A stretch of 64,000 nt of DNA from Nonomuraea jabiensis. Its GTDB lineage: Bacteria; Actinomycetota; Actinomycetes; Streptosporangiales; Streptosporangiaceae. Below the pieces are notes generated by a model. It ran no database searches. It had not been told where the DNA came from and saw only the letters and a program-made list of their open reading frames with translations. The translations under genes were made by a program, and so were the position numbers. This document shows, piece by piece, positions 1-8,328 of this stretch (its first letter is position 1; each line of letters begins with the position of its first letter). The stretch spans positions 4,774,001-4,838,000 of the forward strand of contig NZ_JACHMB010000001.1 of assembly GCF_014204795.1 (NCBI RefSeq). Reading direction: 5' to 3'.

Positions 1-703
1 CGGACAGCACGGACGGGTCGAGGACGTCGGCGTCCACGTGGATCCAGAACCCGTCGAGCTCGTCCCGCACCAGCACCTTGCTCGCGTCGTCGAGGGAGAT
101 GTCGGTGCCCGGGAGGTGCGCGATGCCGGTGTCCGCGATGTCCCGCAGGTCCTCCTCGTCCCGGACCCCGATCACGATCACGTCCTCGTCCCTGACGTAC
201 GGCCGCAGCCCGTCGATGTCCGTCAGGTAGTCGTCGCCGCGCCCGGTGATCAGCGCCAGGTCCTCCCCGGCCGCCGCCCCGACGTGCGGGCTGTTGCCCA
301 GGTGCCGGAAATCGGCGTGCGCGTCCAGGTACGCCACCCCGTACCGCCCGCTCCTGCGCAGGGCGAGGGCGGGGCCGAGCATGATCGAGCAGTCCCCGCC
401 GAGCAGCACCGGGAACCCTCCCGCCGCCCGGATGCCACTCACCTTGTCGGCGAGCCTGCGGGCGTAGGCGGCGATGGCGGGGCCGTTGCGCACGCCGCTC
501 CCGGGCTCCCACGTGGCGACGTAACGGGGCGGGACCAGCGTCCCCGCGTCGGCGGCGCCGAGCCGCTGCACGAGGCCCGCGTTCCGCAGCGCCCAGGGGG
601 CCTTGTAGCAGCCGGGGATGGTGTCGGGGGCAAGCGGGCGCAGGCCGAGATTGGACGGGGCGTCGAGGACCGTCAGATGCCTGTCAGGGGTTATTCTGTT
701 CAT
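1..703 (-). CDS. arginase family protein (partial, C-terminus outside window)
   Basis: Reading the minus strand from ATG at 703 gives about 234 residues without a stop before the window edge. Three ureohydrolase signatures are visible in order: GGDCS near residue 100, DAHADF near 127 and HVDADVLDPS near 220. These supply the Asp/His ligands of the binuclear manganese site, so it should hydrolyse a guanidino substrate (arginine, agmatine or formimidoylglutamate). Substrate cannot be fixed without the C-terminus. It diverges from the CGNR gene with only 28 bp between start codons, so they probably share a control region. Confidence 0.9.
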   Translation of the reverse strand, partial: MNRITPDRHLTVLDAPSNLGLRPLAPDTIPGCYKAPWALRNAGLVQRLGAADAGTLVPPRYVATWEPGSGVRNGPAIAAYARRLADKVSGIRAAGGFPVLLGGDCSIMLGPALALRRSGRYGVAYLDAHADFRHLGNSPHVGAAAGEDLALITGRGDDYLTDIDGLRPYVRDEDVIVIGVRDEEDLRDIADTGIAHLPGTDISLDDASKVLVRDELDGFWIHVDADVLDPSVLS

Positions 704-731
704 AGTCGTGACGGTAACAGAGGGGGGATGG

Positions 732-1586
732 ATGCGCCAGTTCGCTGAAACGGGTCTGGTGGCGCTGGATCTGGCCAACACGTGGGACGAGTACCTGGAC
801 GACCCGGAGCGCCTGCCCGACGCGGCGGCCCTGCACCGCTTCTGCCACGAACTGGACCTCCCGCCGGCCCCCGCCCCCACCGACGCTCCACCCCCACCCA
901 CGCAGCCAGGACCGCCGACGGGGGCGCGGCCGGAGCGGTCAGGGGAGGCCCAGCTGGCGGCGTCACCGGATGCGGGGCGGGCGGCGGGACCGGAGTCGCA
1001 ACCAGTGGGAGAGCCGTTCGGAGGCGCGCCGAGCCAGGGCCCGGCGGGACCAGCGGGGGAGCCGTTCCGAGGCGCGCCGAGCGAGCATCCTGCGGGGCCA
1101 GAGGCGGGGCCAGCGGGGGAGCCGTTCGGAGGCGCGCCGAGCGAGGGCCTGGCGGGAACGGGCGGGCCGGGAGAGGGCCCGACGGAAACGGGCGGGCCGG
1201 ACGCGGAGGACCTGCGAGCGGTGCGGGCGGTCCGGGAGCGGCTGCGCGCCGTTCTGTCCTGCGACCCTCCCTCTCGGACACGCGCCCTGGCACAGTGGGC
1301 GGACGAGCTGCCCCTCCGGGTGGTGGTGGAGGACTCGGACGGCGCACCACGACAGCGCCTCACCGCCCCGGAGGGAGCCGACCTCGCCGAACGGCTCGCC
1401 GTCCGATCCGTCGCCGAACTGCTCGACCTCGCCGCCTCGGGCGACTGGGAACGCCTGCGTCTCTGCGCGGCCGACCCCTGCCAGGACGCCTTCGTGGACC
1501 ACAGCCGCCCGGGCAAGCGCCAGTTCTGCTCGACCCGCTGCGCCAACCGCGCCCACGCCGCCGCCTCCCGCGCCCGCCGCCGCTGA
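732..1586 (+). CDS. CGNR zinc-finger (ABATE-type) transcriptional regulator with repeat insert
   Basis: A 284-aa protein. The ATG at 732 is chosen because a GAGGGGGGA ribosome site lies just upstream and the following residues (TGLVALDLANTW) match the usual ABATE start. The last 45 residues carry the CGNR finger: C-A-A-D-P-C, then FCSTRCANR, with arginine-rich tail. Family members are putative DNA-binding regulators of about 190 aa. This one is roughly 95 residues longer because a proline/glycine-rich stretch (about residues 55-150) with repeated GEPFGGAPS blocks splits the N-terminal domain. Divergent from the arginase-family gene, which it may regulate (inference). Confidence 0.8.
   Translation: MRQFAETGLVALDLANTWDEYLDDPERLPDAAALHRFCHELDLPPAPAPTDAPPPPTQPGPPTGARPERSGEAQLAASPDAGRAAGPESQPVGEPFGGAPSQGPAGPAGEPFRGAPSEHPAGPEAGPAGEPFGGAPSEGLAGTGGPGEGPTETGGPDAEDLRAVRAVRERLRAVLSCDPPSRTRALAQWADELPLRVVVEDSDGAPRQRLTAPEGADLAERLAVRSVAELLDLAASGDWERLRLCAADPCQDAFVDHSRPGKRQFCSTRCANRAHAAASRARRR
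1008..1165 (+). repeat. intragenic tandem repeat in CGNR gene
   Basis: Three imperfect copies of a unit encoding GEPFGGAPS followed by a variable proline/glycine spacer (units begin near 1008, 1056 and 1116; spacing about 48 and 60 bases). All units keep the reading frame. The repeat lies inside the N-terminal domain rather than in a natural linker. Confidence 0.8.
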
Positions 1587-1590
1587 CACT

Positions 1591-1691
1591 CCCCGCCACC
1601 GCGGCTGCCCCGCCCGACGCCGCTCCCTGCCACCGCGACTGCCCCGCCCGACGCCCTCCCCGCCACCGCGGCTGCCCGCTGCCCGATGTCC
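1591..1691. repeat. 3' tandem repeat, three ~34-bp units
   Basis: Starting 4 bases after the CGNR stop codon are three near-identical units (1591-1624, 1625-1657, 1658-1691) beginning CCCCGCCACCGCGGCTGCC. The stretch to the next gene (1692-1819) holds nothing else I recognise. Confidence 0.8.
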
Positions 1692-1819
1692 GCCGCTTCT
1701 GCACCGACGTGCCCGCGGTCGCCCGCGCTCCCCGCCGCTTCCCGTGGCATCCGGGCGGAGGGAATTGTCGGTCGGGGTCGATAACTTTCGATCATCCCCC
1801 CGACGATGGAGGTTGGTCG

Positions 1820-2116
1820 ATGTATCGACAGGGCGACATCCTGATCATGCCCGTGCCGGAGGAGTCCGCCCCGCGCACGCTGCGGCCGGAGCCGCGGGAC
1901 GCTCGCGGGCGGCTGGTTCTGGCCCATGGCGAGGCCACCGGACACTGCCATGCGATCCCCGGCCCCGGCACCCTCTCCGGCGGCTTCCTGCACCTGCCCG
2001 AAGGCGGGCGGCTCGTGCACGAGGAGCACGCCGCGATCTCGTTGCCCAAGGGCTGGTACAGGGTGATCAGGCAGCGTGAATACGTGCCCGGCTCCCACCG
2101 GGTGGTGGCCGACTGA
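1820..2116 (+). CDS. small conserved protein (MYRQGD-type), partner of DUF6745 gene
   Basis: 98 aa starting MYRQGDILIMPV at the ATG at 1820, preceded by GGAGG at 1808-1812. Conserved-looking blocks are LAHGEATGHCHAI, a central HEEHAAISLPKGWY and a C-terminal RQREYVPGSHRVVAD. I know of short proteins with this RQGD/GEATGH/HEEH layout next to repeat-containing genes, but no function. The three His plus Glu residues could form a metal site (inference). Its TGA overlaps the ATG of the next gene by one base (TGATG), so the two are translationally coupled. Confidence 0.7.
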   Translation: MYRQGDILIMPVPEESAPRTLRPEPRDARGRLVLAHGEATGHCHAIPGPGTLSGGFLHLPEGGRLVHEEHAAISLPKGWYRVIRQREYVPGSHRVVAD

Positions 2117-3441
2117 TGACGACCTTGACGTGGGAGCGGGTGGCCATGGCCACCGGGCCGGGCGAGGATCCGGAGACGGCCGTGCGGCAGGCGTACCGCG
2201 AGGCCGGGCTGGCCGAGCCCGAACACGTGCTCGTGCTGCCCTCGCCCGCGGCCGGGGCCGTCGCGGCGGCCTGGCTGACGGGCGGCGACGCGGTGCGCCG
2301 CGCCCTGGAGCAGGCCGGGCTGGGCGCACTGCCGGACCGTTCACCGAGCCACGGCGGCTCACCGACCGGGTCACCGCGCCATGGCGACTCACCGACCGGG
2401 TCACCGAGCGGGGACGGCTCACCGACCGGCTCGGCGAGCGGCAGCGGTTCCGAAGCTCAGGAGCCCGGTGACCGGGGCGTGCCAGAGCTGCGTCGGGCGG
2501 TGGGTGAGGCGCTCAGGTCATGGGAGTCGTACGGGGATCCCGGCCGGTCGGTGCGGGACGCGGTCCGTACGGTGCCCTGGGAGCGGGCCAGGACGGCGGC
2601 CTACGCCGAGCTGGGTCCCGTCGGCTGGGCGGCGTTGTGGGACGAGACCGGCGGGCGGCTCTGGCCGCAGGTCAACCGGCTGGTCAACGACATCCGCCGG
2701 GGCATCGCCGACCTCGGCGGCGATGCCGGTGAGGCGGTCAAGGTCGGCGAGGTCGGCAAGGTGGGTGAGGCCGGCAAGGTGGCCGAGGCCAGCGAGGCCA
2801 GCGAGGCCAGCGAGGTCGGTGAGGTCGGCGAGGTGCTGCGGCGCGCGACGCTCGATGCCGTGCTGGGCCAGCACGACGCCCCCTGGCTGTCGGCGTTCGA
2901 CGGGCTCGACGGGCTCAAGCGGACGGCCGAGCGCACCGGCTGGTGGTGGCCGTTCGAGCGCTTGGCGATCGTCACGGAGCGGCCCGCCGAGCTGCACCTC
3001 GACGAGGTGGGGCGGTTGCATCGGGCGGTCGGTCCGGCTCTGGCCTACTCCGACGGGTTCGCGCTGCACGCCTGGCACGGCATGCCCGTCCCCGCCGGCT
3101 TCGGCGCCGCGATGCGCGAGCTGACCGTCGAGCGGATCCGCGAAGAGGAGAACGCCGAGCTGCGCCGGGCCATGCTGGAGCACTTCGGCCTCGACCGCTA
3201 CCTGGCCGAGTCGGGGGCCAAGCCGGTGCACTCCGACGAGACGGGTGTCCTGTGGCGGGTGGACCTCTCCGACGACGAACCGCTGGTCATGGTGGAGGTC
3301 GTCAACTCCACGCCCGAGCCCGACGGCACCAGCCGCACCTACTTCCTGCGGGTGCCGCCGTGGGTGGAGCGGGCCCGGGAGGGGGTCGCGTGGACGTTCG
3401 GGGTCGCGGAGGAGGACTACCGGCCCGAGCGCGAGACCTGA
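2116..3441 (+). CDS. DUF6745 domain-containing protein with low-complexity inserts
   Basis: 441 aa. The C-terminal half resembles DUF6745: RPAELHLDEVGRLH, then GPALAYSDGFALHAWHG, then a late LRVPPWVERAREGVAWTFG. Function of the family is unknown. Two low-complexity insertions interrupt the N-terminal half: three 10-residue SPTG-containing units at residues 76-105 and an alternating VGEVGKVGEA/ASEASEAS stretch at about 207-240. Coupled to the upstream RQGD-type gene. It converges on the STM4011 gene with only two bases between the stop codons, so no terminator fits between them. Confidence 0.75.
   Translation: MTTLTWERVAMATGPGEDPETAVRQAYREAGLAEPEHVLVLPSPAAGAVAAAWLTGGDAVRRALEQAGLGALPDRSPSHGGSPTGSPRHGDSPTGSPSGDGSPTGSASGSGSEAQEPGDRGVPELRRAVGEALRSWESYGDPGRSVRDAVRTVPWERARTAAYAELGPVGWAALWDETGGRLWPQVNRLVNDIRRGIADLGGDAGEAVKVGEVGKVGEAGKVAEASEASEASEVGEVGEVLRRATLDAVLGQHDAPWLSAFDGLDGLKRTAERTGWWWPFERLAIVTERPAELHLDEVGRLHRAVGPALAYSDGFALHAWHGMPVPAGFGAAMRELTVERIREEENAELRRAMLEHFGLDRYLAESGAKPVHSDETGVLWRVDLSDDEPLVMVEVVNSTPEPDGTSRTYFLRVPPWVERAREGVAWTFGVAEEDYRPERET
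2341..2430 (+). repeat. three 30-bp tandem units inside DUF6745 gene
   Basis: Units at 2341-2370, 2371-2400 and 2401-2430 each encode SPxxxxSPTG and begin TCACCG; a decayed fourth follows. In frame, hence tolerated in the protein. Confidence 0.85.
2734..2835 (+). repeat. in-frame GAGGTCGGC-type minisatellite in DUF6745 gene
   Basis: Short repeats of 9-15 bases (GAGGTCGGC, GAGGCCAGC) encode alternating Glu/Val/Gly and Glu/Ala/Ser triplets. Separate from the 30-bp array 300 bases upstream. Confidence 0.75.
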
Positions 3442-3443
3442 GG

Positions 3444-4274
3444 TCAGGGCCAGACCGCGGGGATGCGTTCGAGGATGCCGCCGGTGAAGACGTCGTAGAG
3501 GCCGAGCGGCTCCAGATGCACGTAGCCGATGTGGCAGTCGCAGGCCGCGGCGGGGCAGGGCCGGGGTCGCAGCGCCGCGCGGTAGGAGCCGTCGTACAGG
3601 TTGCCCAGCACCTCCGGGATGAAGTGGCAGCGGCGCACGGTGCCGTCGCCGTTCACCGAGATCACGCTGTCTCCCGTCCGGCACGGCAGCCCGGCGCTCC
3701 GGTGCGGGAAGCGGCTGACGTGGAAGAGCGGGTCGATCGCCGACCACTCGGCCGCCTCCTCGTCGGTGTAGAGGCGGCCCTCCTCGGCGTTCACCCACAG
3801 GTACGTCCGCGCGGGCAGGTCTGACCGCAGCCGCCGCGCGTCCGGCAGGTGCGCGGGGTCGCCGACGATGCCGACGCTGTGGCGCACGGGCAGCGAGCGG
3901 ACCTTGCCCAGGAAACGGTCGTACGCGACCTGCGTCGGGTGGTAGGTCACCCACAGCGCGGCCCGGTCCGACGCCTCGGAGAGCCAGTCGGTACGGCAGC
4001 TCAGGTTCGTCTGGATCGCGACCTTGGCGACGTTCGGCAGCCAGGAGAGCTCCACGAGGGCCCGGCGGTACCACGACCTGACCAGGCCCTCACCCCACGG
4101 CGTGAACAGCACCGACACCTCGAACGGCTGCTCGCCCACCCAGCCCGCGAACCGCTCCAGCGCCTCCCGGTCGGCCCGCAACTGCTCGGGGCTGTCGCGC
4201 CGCTTGGCGAACGGGCAGTAGGCGCAGTCGTAGTCGCAGCTCGCGAGGGGCCCGCGGTAGAGGATGGTCAGCAT
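3444..4274 (-). CDS. STM4011 family radical SAM protein
   Basis: 276 aa. The radical SAM cluster motif CX3CX2C is seen as CDYDCAYC at residues 14-21. The C-terminal quarter has further cysteines in a SPASM-like order: CRTG, then CHF followed by LGNLYDG, then CPAAACDCHIG. This suggests at least one auxiliary Fe-S cluster. The protein matches the STM4011 family, encoded in a conserved cassette with STM4012-STM4015; reaction and substrate are unknown. Last gene of the six-gene operon; its ATG (4274) lies inside the end of STM4012 (7-bp overlap). Two bases separate its stop from that of the converging DUF6745 gene. Confidence 0.9.
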   Translation of the reverse strand: MLTILYRGPLASCDYDCAYCPFAKRRDSPEQLRADREALERFAGWVGEQPFEVSVLFTPWGEGLVRSWYRRALVELSWLPNVAKVAIQTNLSCRTDWLSEASDRAALWVTYHPTQVAYDRFLGKVRSLPVRHSVGIVGDPAHLPDARRLRSDLPARTYLWVNAEEGRLYTDEEAAEWSAIDPLFHVSRFPHRSAGLPCRTGDSVISVNGDGTVRRCHFIPEVLGNLYDGSYRAALRPRPCPAAACDCHIGYVHLEPLGLYDVFTGGILERIPAVWP

Positions 4275-5533
4275 GCCGCGTACTCCTCCATGAGCCGCCT
4301 GACCTGGGGCGAGAAGAGGGCGGGCCCGATCGCGTCGGAGTACGCCAGCCCCTCCGCCGTCAGCCGGACCGTCGCCGGGTCCGCCAGCAGCCACTCGCCG
4401 AACTCGTCCAGGGCGAAGTCGGCCAGCACGTCGCCGCCGAACCGCTCCGCGTACAGCCGCCGCGAGAGCCCGTCGCCCTGCAGCAGTGACTGGATGAGGT
4501 GGCGCCGCTTGCGTTCCTCGAGCGACAGCGAGAAGCCCACGTTGGCCACGTCGAACTCGTCCTGCCGCACGTAGTCGTCGATGATCGAGCGCACGTGCCG
4601 CGCCCCCACGGCGTACTCGAAGGAGTAGTGGAGCTCGCTCGTGTACGAGCGCGCCCCGCACCCCAGCCCCACCATCCCGTCGGTCTGGCAGCAGTATCCG
4701 GTGGTCGAACCCGTGCCGGGCAGCCGGAACATCCGCATCGAAACCTGCTCGTACCCGGCGGCCAGCAGGTGGTCGCGGCCGGCCCAGTAGAGTTCGAGCC
4801 GCTGGTCGTCCCACGCCCGGCCCTGCTTGCCGAGCCCCGTCAGCGGCCGGACGTAGAGCGGGTACAGGTACAGCTCCTCGGGCCGCCACCCGAGCGCGGT
4901 GTCCAGCGAGTACAGCCACGACTCCGGCGTCTGCCCGTCGATGCCGTAGATCAGGTCGATGTTGAGCACCGGCACGCCCGAGGCCCTGATCGCGTTGAGG
5001 GCCGCGTCCACCTCGGCCCGCTTCTGCGGGCGTACGGCGGAGCGGGCCTCGGCGTCGACGAAGCTCTGCACGCCGATCGAGACGCGGGACGTGCCGCGCT
5101 CGGCCAGGACGGACAGGCGGTCGGGCGTGGCGGTGGCGGGGGAGGTCTCCACCGACAGCGGGATCCGGGCGAGATCCACCCCCATCGTGCGTTCGGTCAG
5201 GTCGAACAGCCGGGCCAGCTCGCGCGCGCTGAGGTACGTCGGCGTCCCGCCGCCGAACGCGGCCGTGGTGAACGCGGTCTCCTCCAGCGCGTCCCGCACC
5301 TGGACGGCCTGCCGCTCCAGGGCGTCGAGGTAGGCCGCGACCAGCTCCTCCGGGGCGCCGGTGCGGGTGAAGAGGTTGCAGAAGCCGCAGCGCATCTCGC
5401 AGAACGGGATGTGTACGTACAACGCGCCCGGCCGTTCCCCGGCCCACACGTCCTTGAGCCGCGGTCGCGGATGGAGCGGCCGGTAGGCGGTCTTGTGCGG
5501 ATAGGCGTAGACGTAACCCTCATAAGGCCGCAT
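4268..5533 (-). CDS. STM4012 family radical SAM protein (HemW/CPO-like)
   Basis: 421 aa. The cluster motif appears as YVHIPFCEMRCGFCNLF, close to the HemN/HemW pattern (CX3CX2C). A later AFGGGTPTYL block and the IGVQSF and LNIDLIYGI blocks are also typical of that radical SAM branch. A C-terminal winged-helix-like part ends the protein. The upstream YPHKTAYRPL segment is characteristic of the STM4012 family. Despite HemW resemblance it sits in the STM401x cassette, so a haem role should not be assumed. It overlaps STM4013 by 14 bp and STM4011 by 7 bp. Confidence 0.9.
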   Translation of the reverse strand: MRPYEGYVYAYPHKTAYRPLHPRPRLKDVWAGERPGALYVHIPFCEMRCGFCNLFTRTGAPEELVAAYLDALERQAVQVRDALEETAFTTAAFGGGTPTYLSARELARLFDLTERTMGVDLARIPLSVETSPATATPDRLSVLAERGTSRVSIGVQSFVDAEARSAVRPQKRAEVDAALNAIRASGVPVLNIDLIYGIDGQTPESWLYSLDTALGWRPEELYLYPLYVRPLTGLGKQGRAWDDQRLELYWAGRDHLLAAGYEQVSMRMFRLPGTGSTTGYCCQTDGMVGLGCGARSYTSELHYSFEYAVGARHVRSIIDDYVRQDEFDVANVGFSLSLEERKRRHLIQSLLQGDGLSRRLYAERFGGDVLADFALDEFGEWLLADPATVRLTAEGLAYSDAIGPALFSPQVRRLMEEYAAC

Positions 5534-6338
5534 TACTCTCCAGAACGAACTCGGTGTAGGGGACCGTCCAGACCACCTCGTGGCCGATCCGGTGGCCGAC
5601 GTGGCCGTCCTCGCCGTACGCCGTGCCGTGGTCGGAACAGACGATCACCAGGCAGGGACGGCGGCGGCGCATCAGCGCGTAGAGGCGTGCGATGTGCCGG
5701 TCGACGTACCGCAGCGCCGCCGCGTGGCTCTCCAGCGAGTCGCCGGCGGCTCCCGGCAGGTAGAAGTGGTTCGGCTGGTGCAGGGCCGACACGTTGACGA
5801 ACAGGAAGACCGGTTCGCGCCGGTCGGCCAGCACCTCCTCGGCGCGGTCGATCTGGCGCTCCAGCGACGACGGGTTCGTCACGCCGAACGCCGGCTCCCA
5901 GTGGCTCTCGGCGAACAGGCTCGGCAGTGCGGACCCGAGGGGGGTCAGCTTGTTGAAGAAGCCGACGCCGCCGACGCACACCGTGTGGTATCCGGCCCGT
6001 GCGAGCCCGGCGGGCAGGTCGGGCGCGTCGAACACCCACGTGCGGCTTCCGGTGGTCTCGCTGCCCGGGAACGTGGCCGCGAACAGCCGGGGATGCGGCC
6101 CCGGGGTCACCGGAGTGGGCAGGAACCCGGCGAACATGGCGGCGTGGGCGGCGTACGTGAAGCTGCCCGGGCTGTGCCGCCGCTCCCAGGACGCGCCGGG
6201 CGGCAGGAGGTTCGGCAGCGACCCGGCGGCTTCGAGCGCGACCGCGACGTCGTAGCGGAGGGTGTCGAGCGTGACGAGGAGGATGTCGTGGCTCCCCACG
6301 ATCCCGTTCATGTCGAACGGCGGCTTGCCTGCGCTCAC
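5520..6338 (-). CDS. STM4013/SEN3800 family sulfatase-fold hydrolase
   Basis: About 272 aa from GTG at 6338, whose GTGA overlaps the STM4014 stop; an ATG at 6311 (MNGIVGSHDILL) is an alternative. Alkaline phosphatase/sulfatase superfamily metal ligands are visible: VTLDTLRYD near the N-terminus, a SPGSFTYAAHAAMF nucleophile region and a C-terminal CSDHGTAYGEDGHVGH block. It should therefore hydrolyse or transfer a phosphate or sulfate ester using two metals. No signal peptide is evident, so cytoplasmic. Physiological substrate unknown. Confidence 0.88.
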   Translation of the reverse strand: MSAGKPPFDMNGIVGSHDILLVTLDTLRYDVAVALEAAGSLPNLLPPGASWERRHSPGSFTYAAHAAMFAGFLPTPVTPGPHPRLFAATFPGSETTGSRTWVFDAPDLPAGLARAGYHTVCVGGVGFFNKLTPLGSALPSLFAESHWEPAFGVTNPSSLERQIDRAEEVLADRREPVFLFVNVSALHQPNHFYLPGAAGDSLESHAAALRYVDRHIARLYALMRRRRPCLVIVCSDHGTAYGEDGHVGHRIGHEVVWTVPYTEFVLESNAAL

Positions 6339-7384
6339 CACGCCCCCGCCAGGACCGCGCGTACCTGCTCGGCATAGGTGTCCCGCCCGTGCCCCGCGAG
6401 ATCCCCCAGCCCCGGCAGCAGATCCCCGAACGCGTTCACCTCGGCCACCGCCACCGACCGCCAATCCGCCCCCACCATGACGTCCACCCCCGTGGTGAGG
6501 CTCCGCGGAAAGCAGGCCGCGGCCCGCGAGCACACCTCCAGCACCCGCTCCCACAGGTCCGGCCGCGACCGTACGGCGTCCAGATCGCCCCGCGACCCGC
6601 CGAGGTGCAGGTTCGTCATCGGGCTGCGGCCGGCCCGCAGCACCGCGTGCGTCGGGACCCCGGCCACGGTCACCACCCGCAGGTCGAACACCCTCCCGCC
6701 GGTGGACGCCTTCGGAAACCACCGCTCGACGTGCAGCCCGTCGCCGGCGAGGAAGTCGACGATCCGCCGCACGTCACCGTCGGAGGTGTAGGTGCGCACC
6801 CGCAGCGAGTTGCACAGCACCCCCTCGATCCAGGCCGCCGACGTGACGGCCCGCACCCGGTCGCCGTGCGCCTGGAACGCGATCACCCCGGACGCCGACG
6901 AGCCGTGCGCGGGCTTGACGAACACCCGGGACCAGCCCCGGCGCTCCATCTCCGCCCGCAGCCCGTCGTACGAACGGGCCTCGAACGCGGGCGGCACCGG
7001 CACCCCCGCCCCGGCCAGCACGGCGTGGCAGCGCCGCTTGTCGAACATCACCGAGATCTCCCCGACGTCGCCGAGCAGCCGCACACCCGGGATGGCGGCC
7101 ACCCGCGACAGCCCCGCCGTGAACGCCTTGAACCAGGCCGCCCCGCCGCCGACCCGCGCGGGATCCCCGGGCCCGCGCAGCAGCTCGTCGGCCCCGGAGT
7201 CCTCGCCCGGCGAGTCCACGCGCACCGACGAACCCTCGGGCGCGCCGATCTCCCGCCCGGCCAGCACGTCCCGCCACGGGATCACGTACGGCTCCACCAG
7301 CCCGGCGGCCACCGCGGCGTCCCGGAACATCGTCACCCGCCGGTCCCCGGGCGTACCGACCACGGCGAACCGCACGTCACTCAC
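6335..7384 (-). CDS. STM4014 family ATP-grasp protein
   Basis: 349 aa from GTG at 7384 (overlaps the STM4015 stop). ATP-grasp features in order: MFDKRRCHAVLAGAGVPVPP (start of the fold), VFVKPAHGSSASGVIAF (nucleotide-binding lysine and glycine loop), FDLRVVTV, and AVAEVNAFGDLLPGL, whose Glu/Asn would bind Mg-ATP. Such enzymes join a carboxylate to an amine or thiol through an acyl-phosphate. With two radical SAM enzymes and a hydrolase in one operon, a role in making or modifying a peptide or small molecule is my inference. Confidence 0.87.
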   Translation of the reverse strand: MSDVRFAVVGTPGDRRVTMFRDAAVAAGLVEPYVIPWRDVLAGREIGAPEGSSVRVDSPGEDSGADELLRGPGDPARVGGGAAWFKAFTAGLSRVAAIPGVRLLGDVGEISVMFDKRRCHAVLAGAGVPVPPAFEARSYDGLRAEMERRGWSRVFVKPAHGSSASGVIAFQAHGDRVRAVTSAAWIEGVLCNSLRVRTYTSDGDVRRIVDFLAGDGLHVERWFPKASTGGRVFDLRVVTVAGVPTHAVLRAGRSPMTNLHLGGSRGDLDAVRSRPDLWERVLEVCSRAAACFPRSLTTGVDVMVGADWRSVAVAEVNAFGDLLPGLGDLAGHGRDTYAEQVRAVLAGAW

Positions 7385-8328
7385 TCCGTCACGGCCACGT
7401 AGCCCGTGTCCGGGCTGGACAGATCGACGTCGACGCCCGGCAGCGCCGCGGTCAGGCGGGCCCTCATCTCGGGGCCGATGGCGTGGTGAGAGAGGTCCAG
7501 CCGGCGCAGGTGGGTGAGCGGCTGGCCGCTGAGCAGCGCCTCCGCCCCGGCGTCGGTGAGCGTGCCCATCGCCAGGCTCAGCGTCTCGAGCCTGGCCACG
7601 ATCGGCGCGGACGCCACGGCGGCGGCGAGCTCGTCCTGGATCTGGCTGTTCTGCAGCCCCAGGTGGCGCAGCCGGGGCAACCGCTCCCCGCCCAGGATCC
7701 CGGCGACGTCGCCGACCGTGGCGTCACCGCCGTACGTGTCGACCCCGAACCACATGTCGAGGTGCTCCAGCGCGGGCAGGTCGCACCCGCCGACCCCGCG
7801 AACCGCCTCTCCCGGCAGCCCTCCCGTCTCGAACCGCAGCACCTTCAGCGACTCGTGCCGCACCGGCGAGAACCGCAGGGAGGTGCCGCCGCGCACCTCC
7901 AGCCGCTCCAGCTTCGGGTACGCCTCCAGCAGCGGCGCGACGTCCGACTGCGTGATCCAGGAGATCTCGCACTCCTCCGGAGACATCGCGCCCAGGAAGA
8001 GCGAGCGCAGCTCGGGCAGCCGGCCGGCCTCGTCGGCCAGGCGGCGGACGATGTGACCGCTGTCGCCGTCGTAGGGCTCCTCCCAACTGCCGATCACGAC
8101 GGCGGTGACCTGCGAGGTGTCGACGTGCTCGAAGAACCAGTCAAAGGACTCGGCGATGAGGTCGGGGAGGTTATCGTCGTAGGTGTGGGCGCTGAGCCGC
8201 CAGGCCGCGGACCCGGCCTCGGGCGGCTTCTCGTCGTCGCCCTGCCAGGGGACCTCGGCCACCGGCAGGCCGACGTAGCTCTGGTCGTAGGTCTCGTAGT
8301 GGCTGGGCTGCTCGTCGAACTCCCGCAT
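7381..8328 (-). CDS. STM4015 family leucine-rich-repeat-like protein, copy 2
   Basis: 315 aa from ATG at 8328, which shares one base with the stop of the preceding copy (TGATG). N-terminal GLPVAEVPW and VTAVVIGSWE mark the STM4015 family; the rest is built of repeats with leucines at LRR spacing (LPELRSLFLG, LERLEVRGG, LKVLRFETGG, LEHLDMWFG, LRHLGLQ, LETLSLAMG, LRRLDLSHH). Probably a binding or scaffold component of the cassette. The nucleotide sequence of the C-terminal half is more than about 90% identical to copy 1, so the pair is a recent tandem duplication. Confidence 0.88.
   Translation of the reverse strand: MREFDEQPSHYETYDQSYVGLPVAEVPWQGDDEKPPEAGSAAWRLSAHTYDDNLPDLIAESFDWFFEHVDTSQVTAVVIGSWEEPYDGDSGHIVRRLADEAGRLPELRSLFLGAMSPEECEISWITQSDVAPLLEAYPKLERLEVRGGTSLRFSPVRHESLKVLRFETGGLPGEAVRGVGGCDLPALEHLDMWFGVDTYGGDATVGDVAGILGGERLPRLRHLGLQNSQIQDELAAAVASAPIVARLETLSLAMGTLTDAGAEALLSGQPLTHLRRLDLSHHAIGPEMRARLTAALPGVDVDLSSPDTGYVAVTE

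Noticed and set aside
782..2116. Long plus-strand frame ending with the RQGD-type protein
   Set aside because: Only the part from 1820 is protein-like; upstream it is the wrong frame of the CGNR gene and the repeat region.
4268..5533. Calling STM4012 a coproporphyrinogen oxidase or HemW
   Set aside because: The fold is similar, but the operon context and the STM4012-specific N-terminus argue against a haem role.
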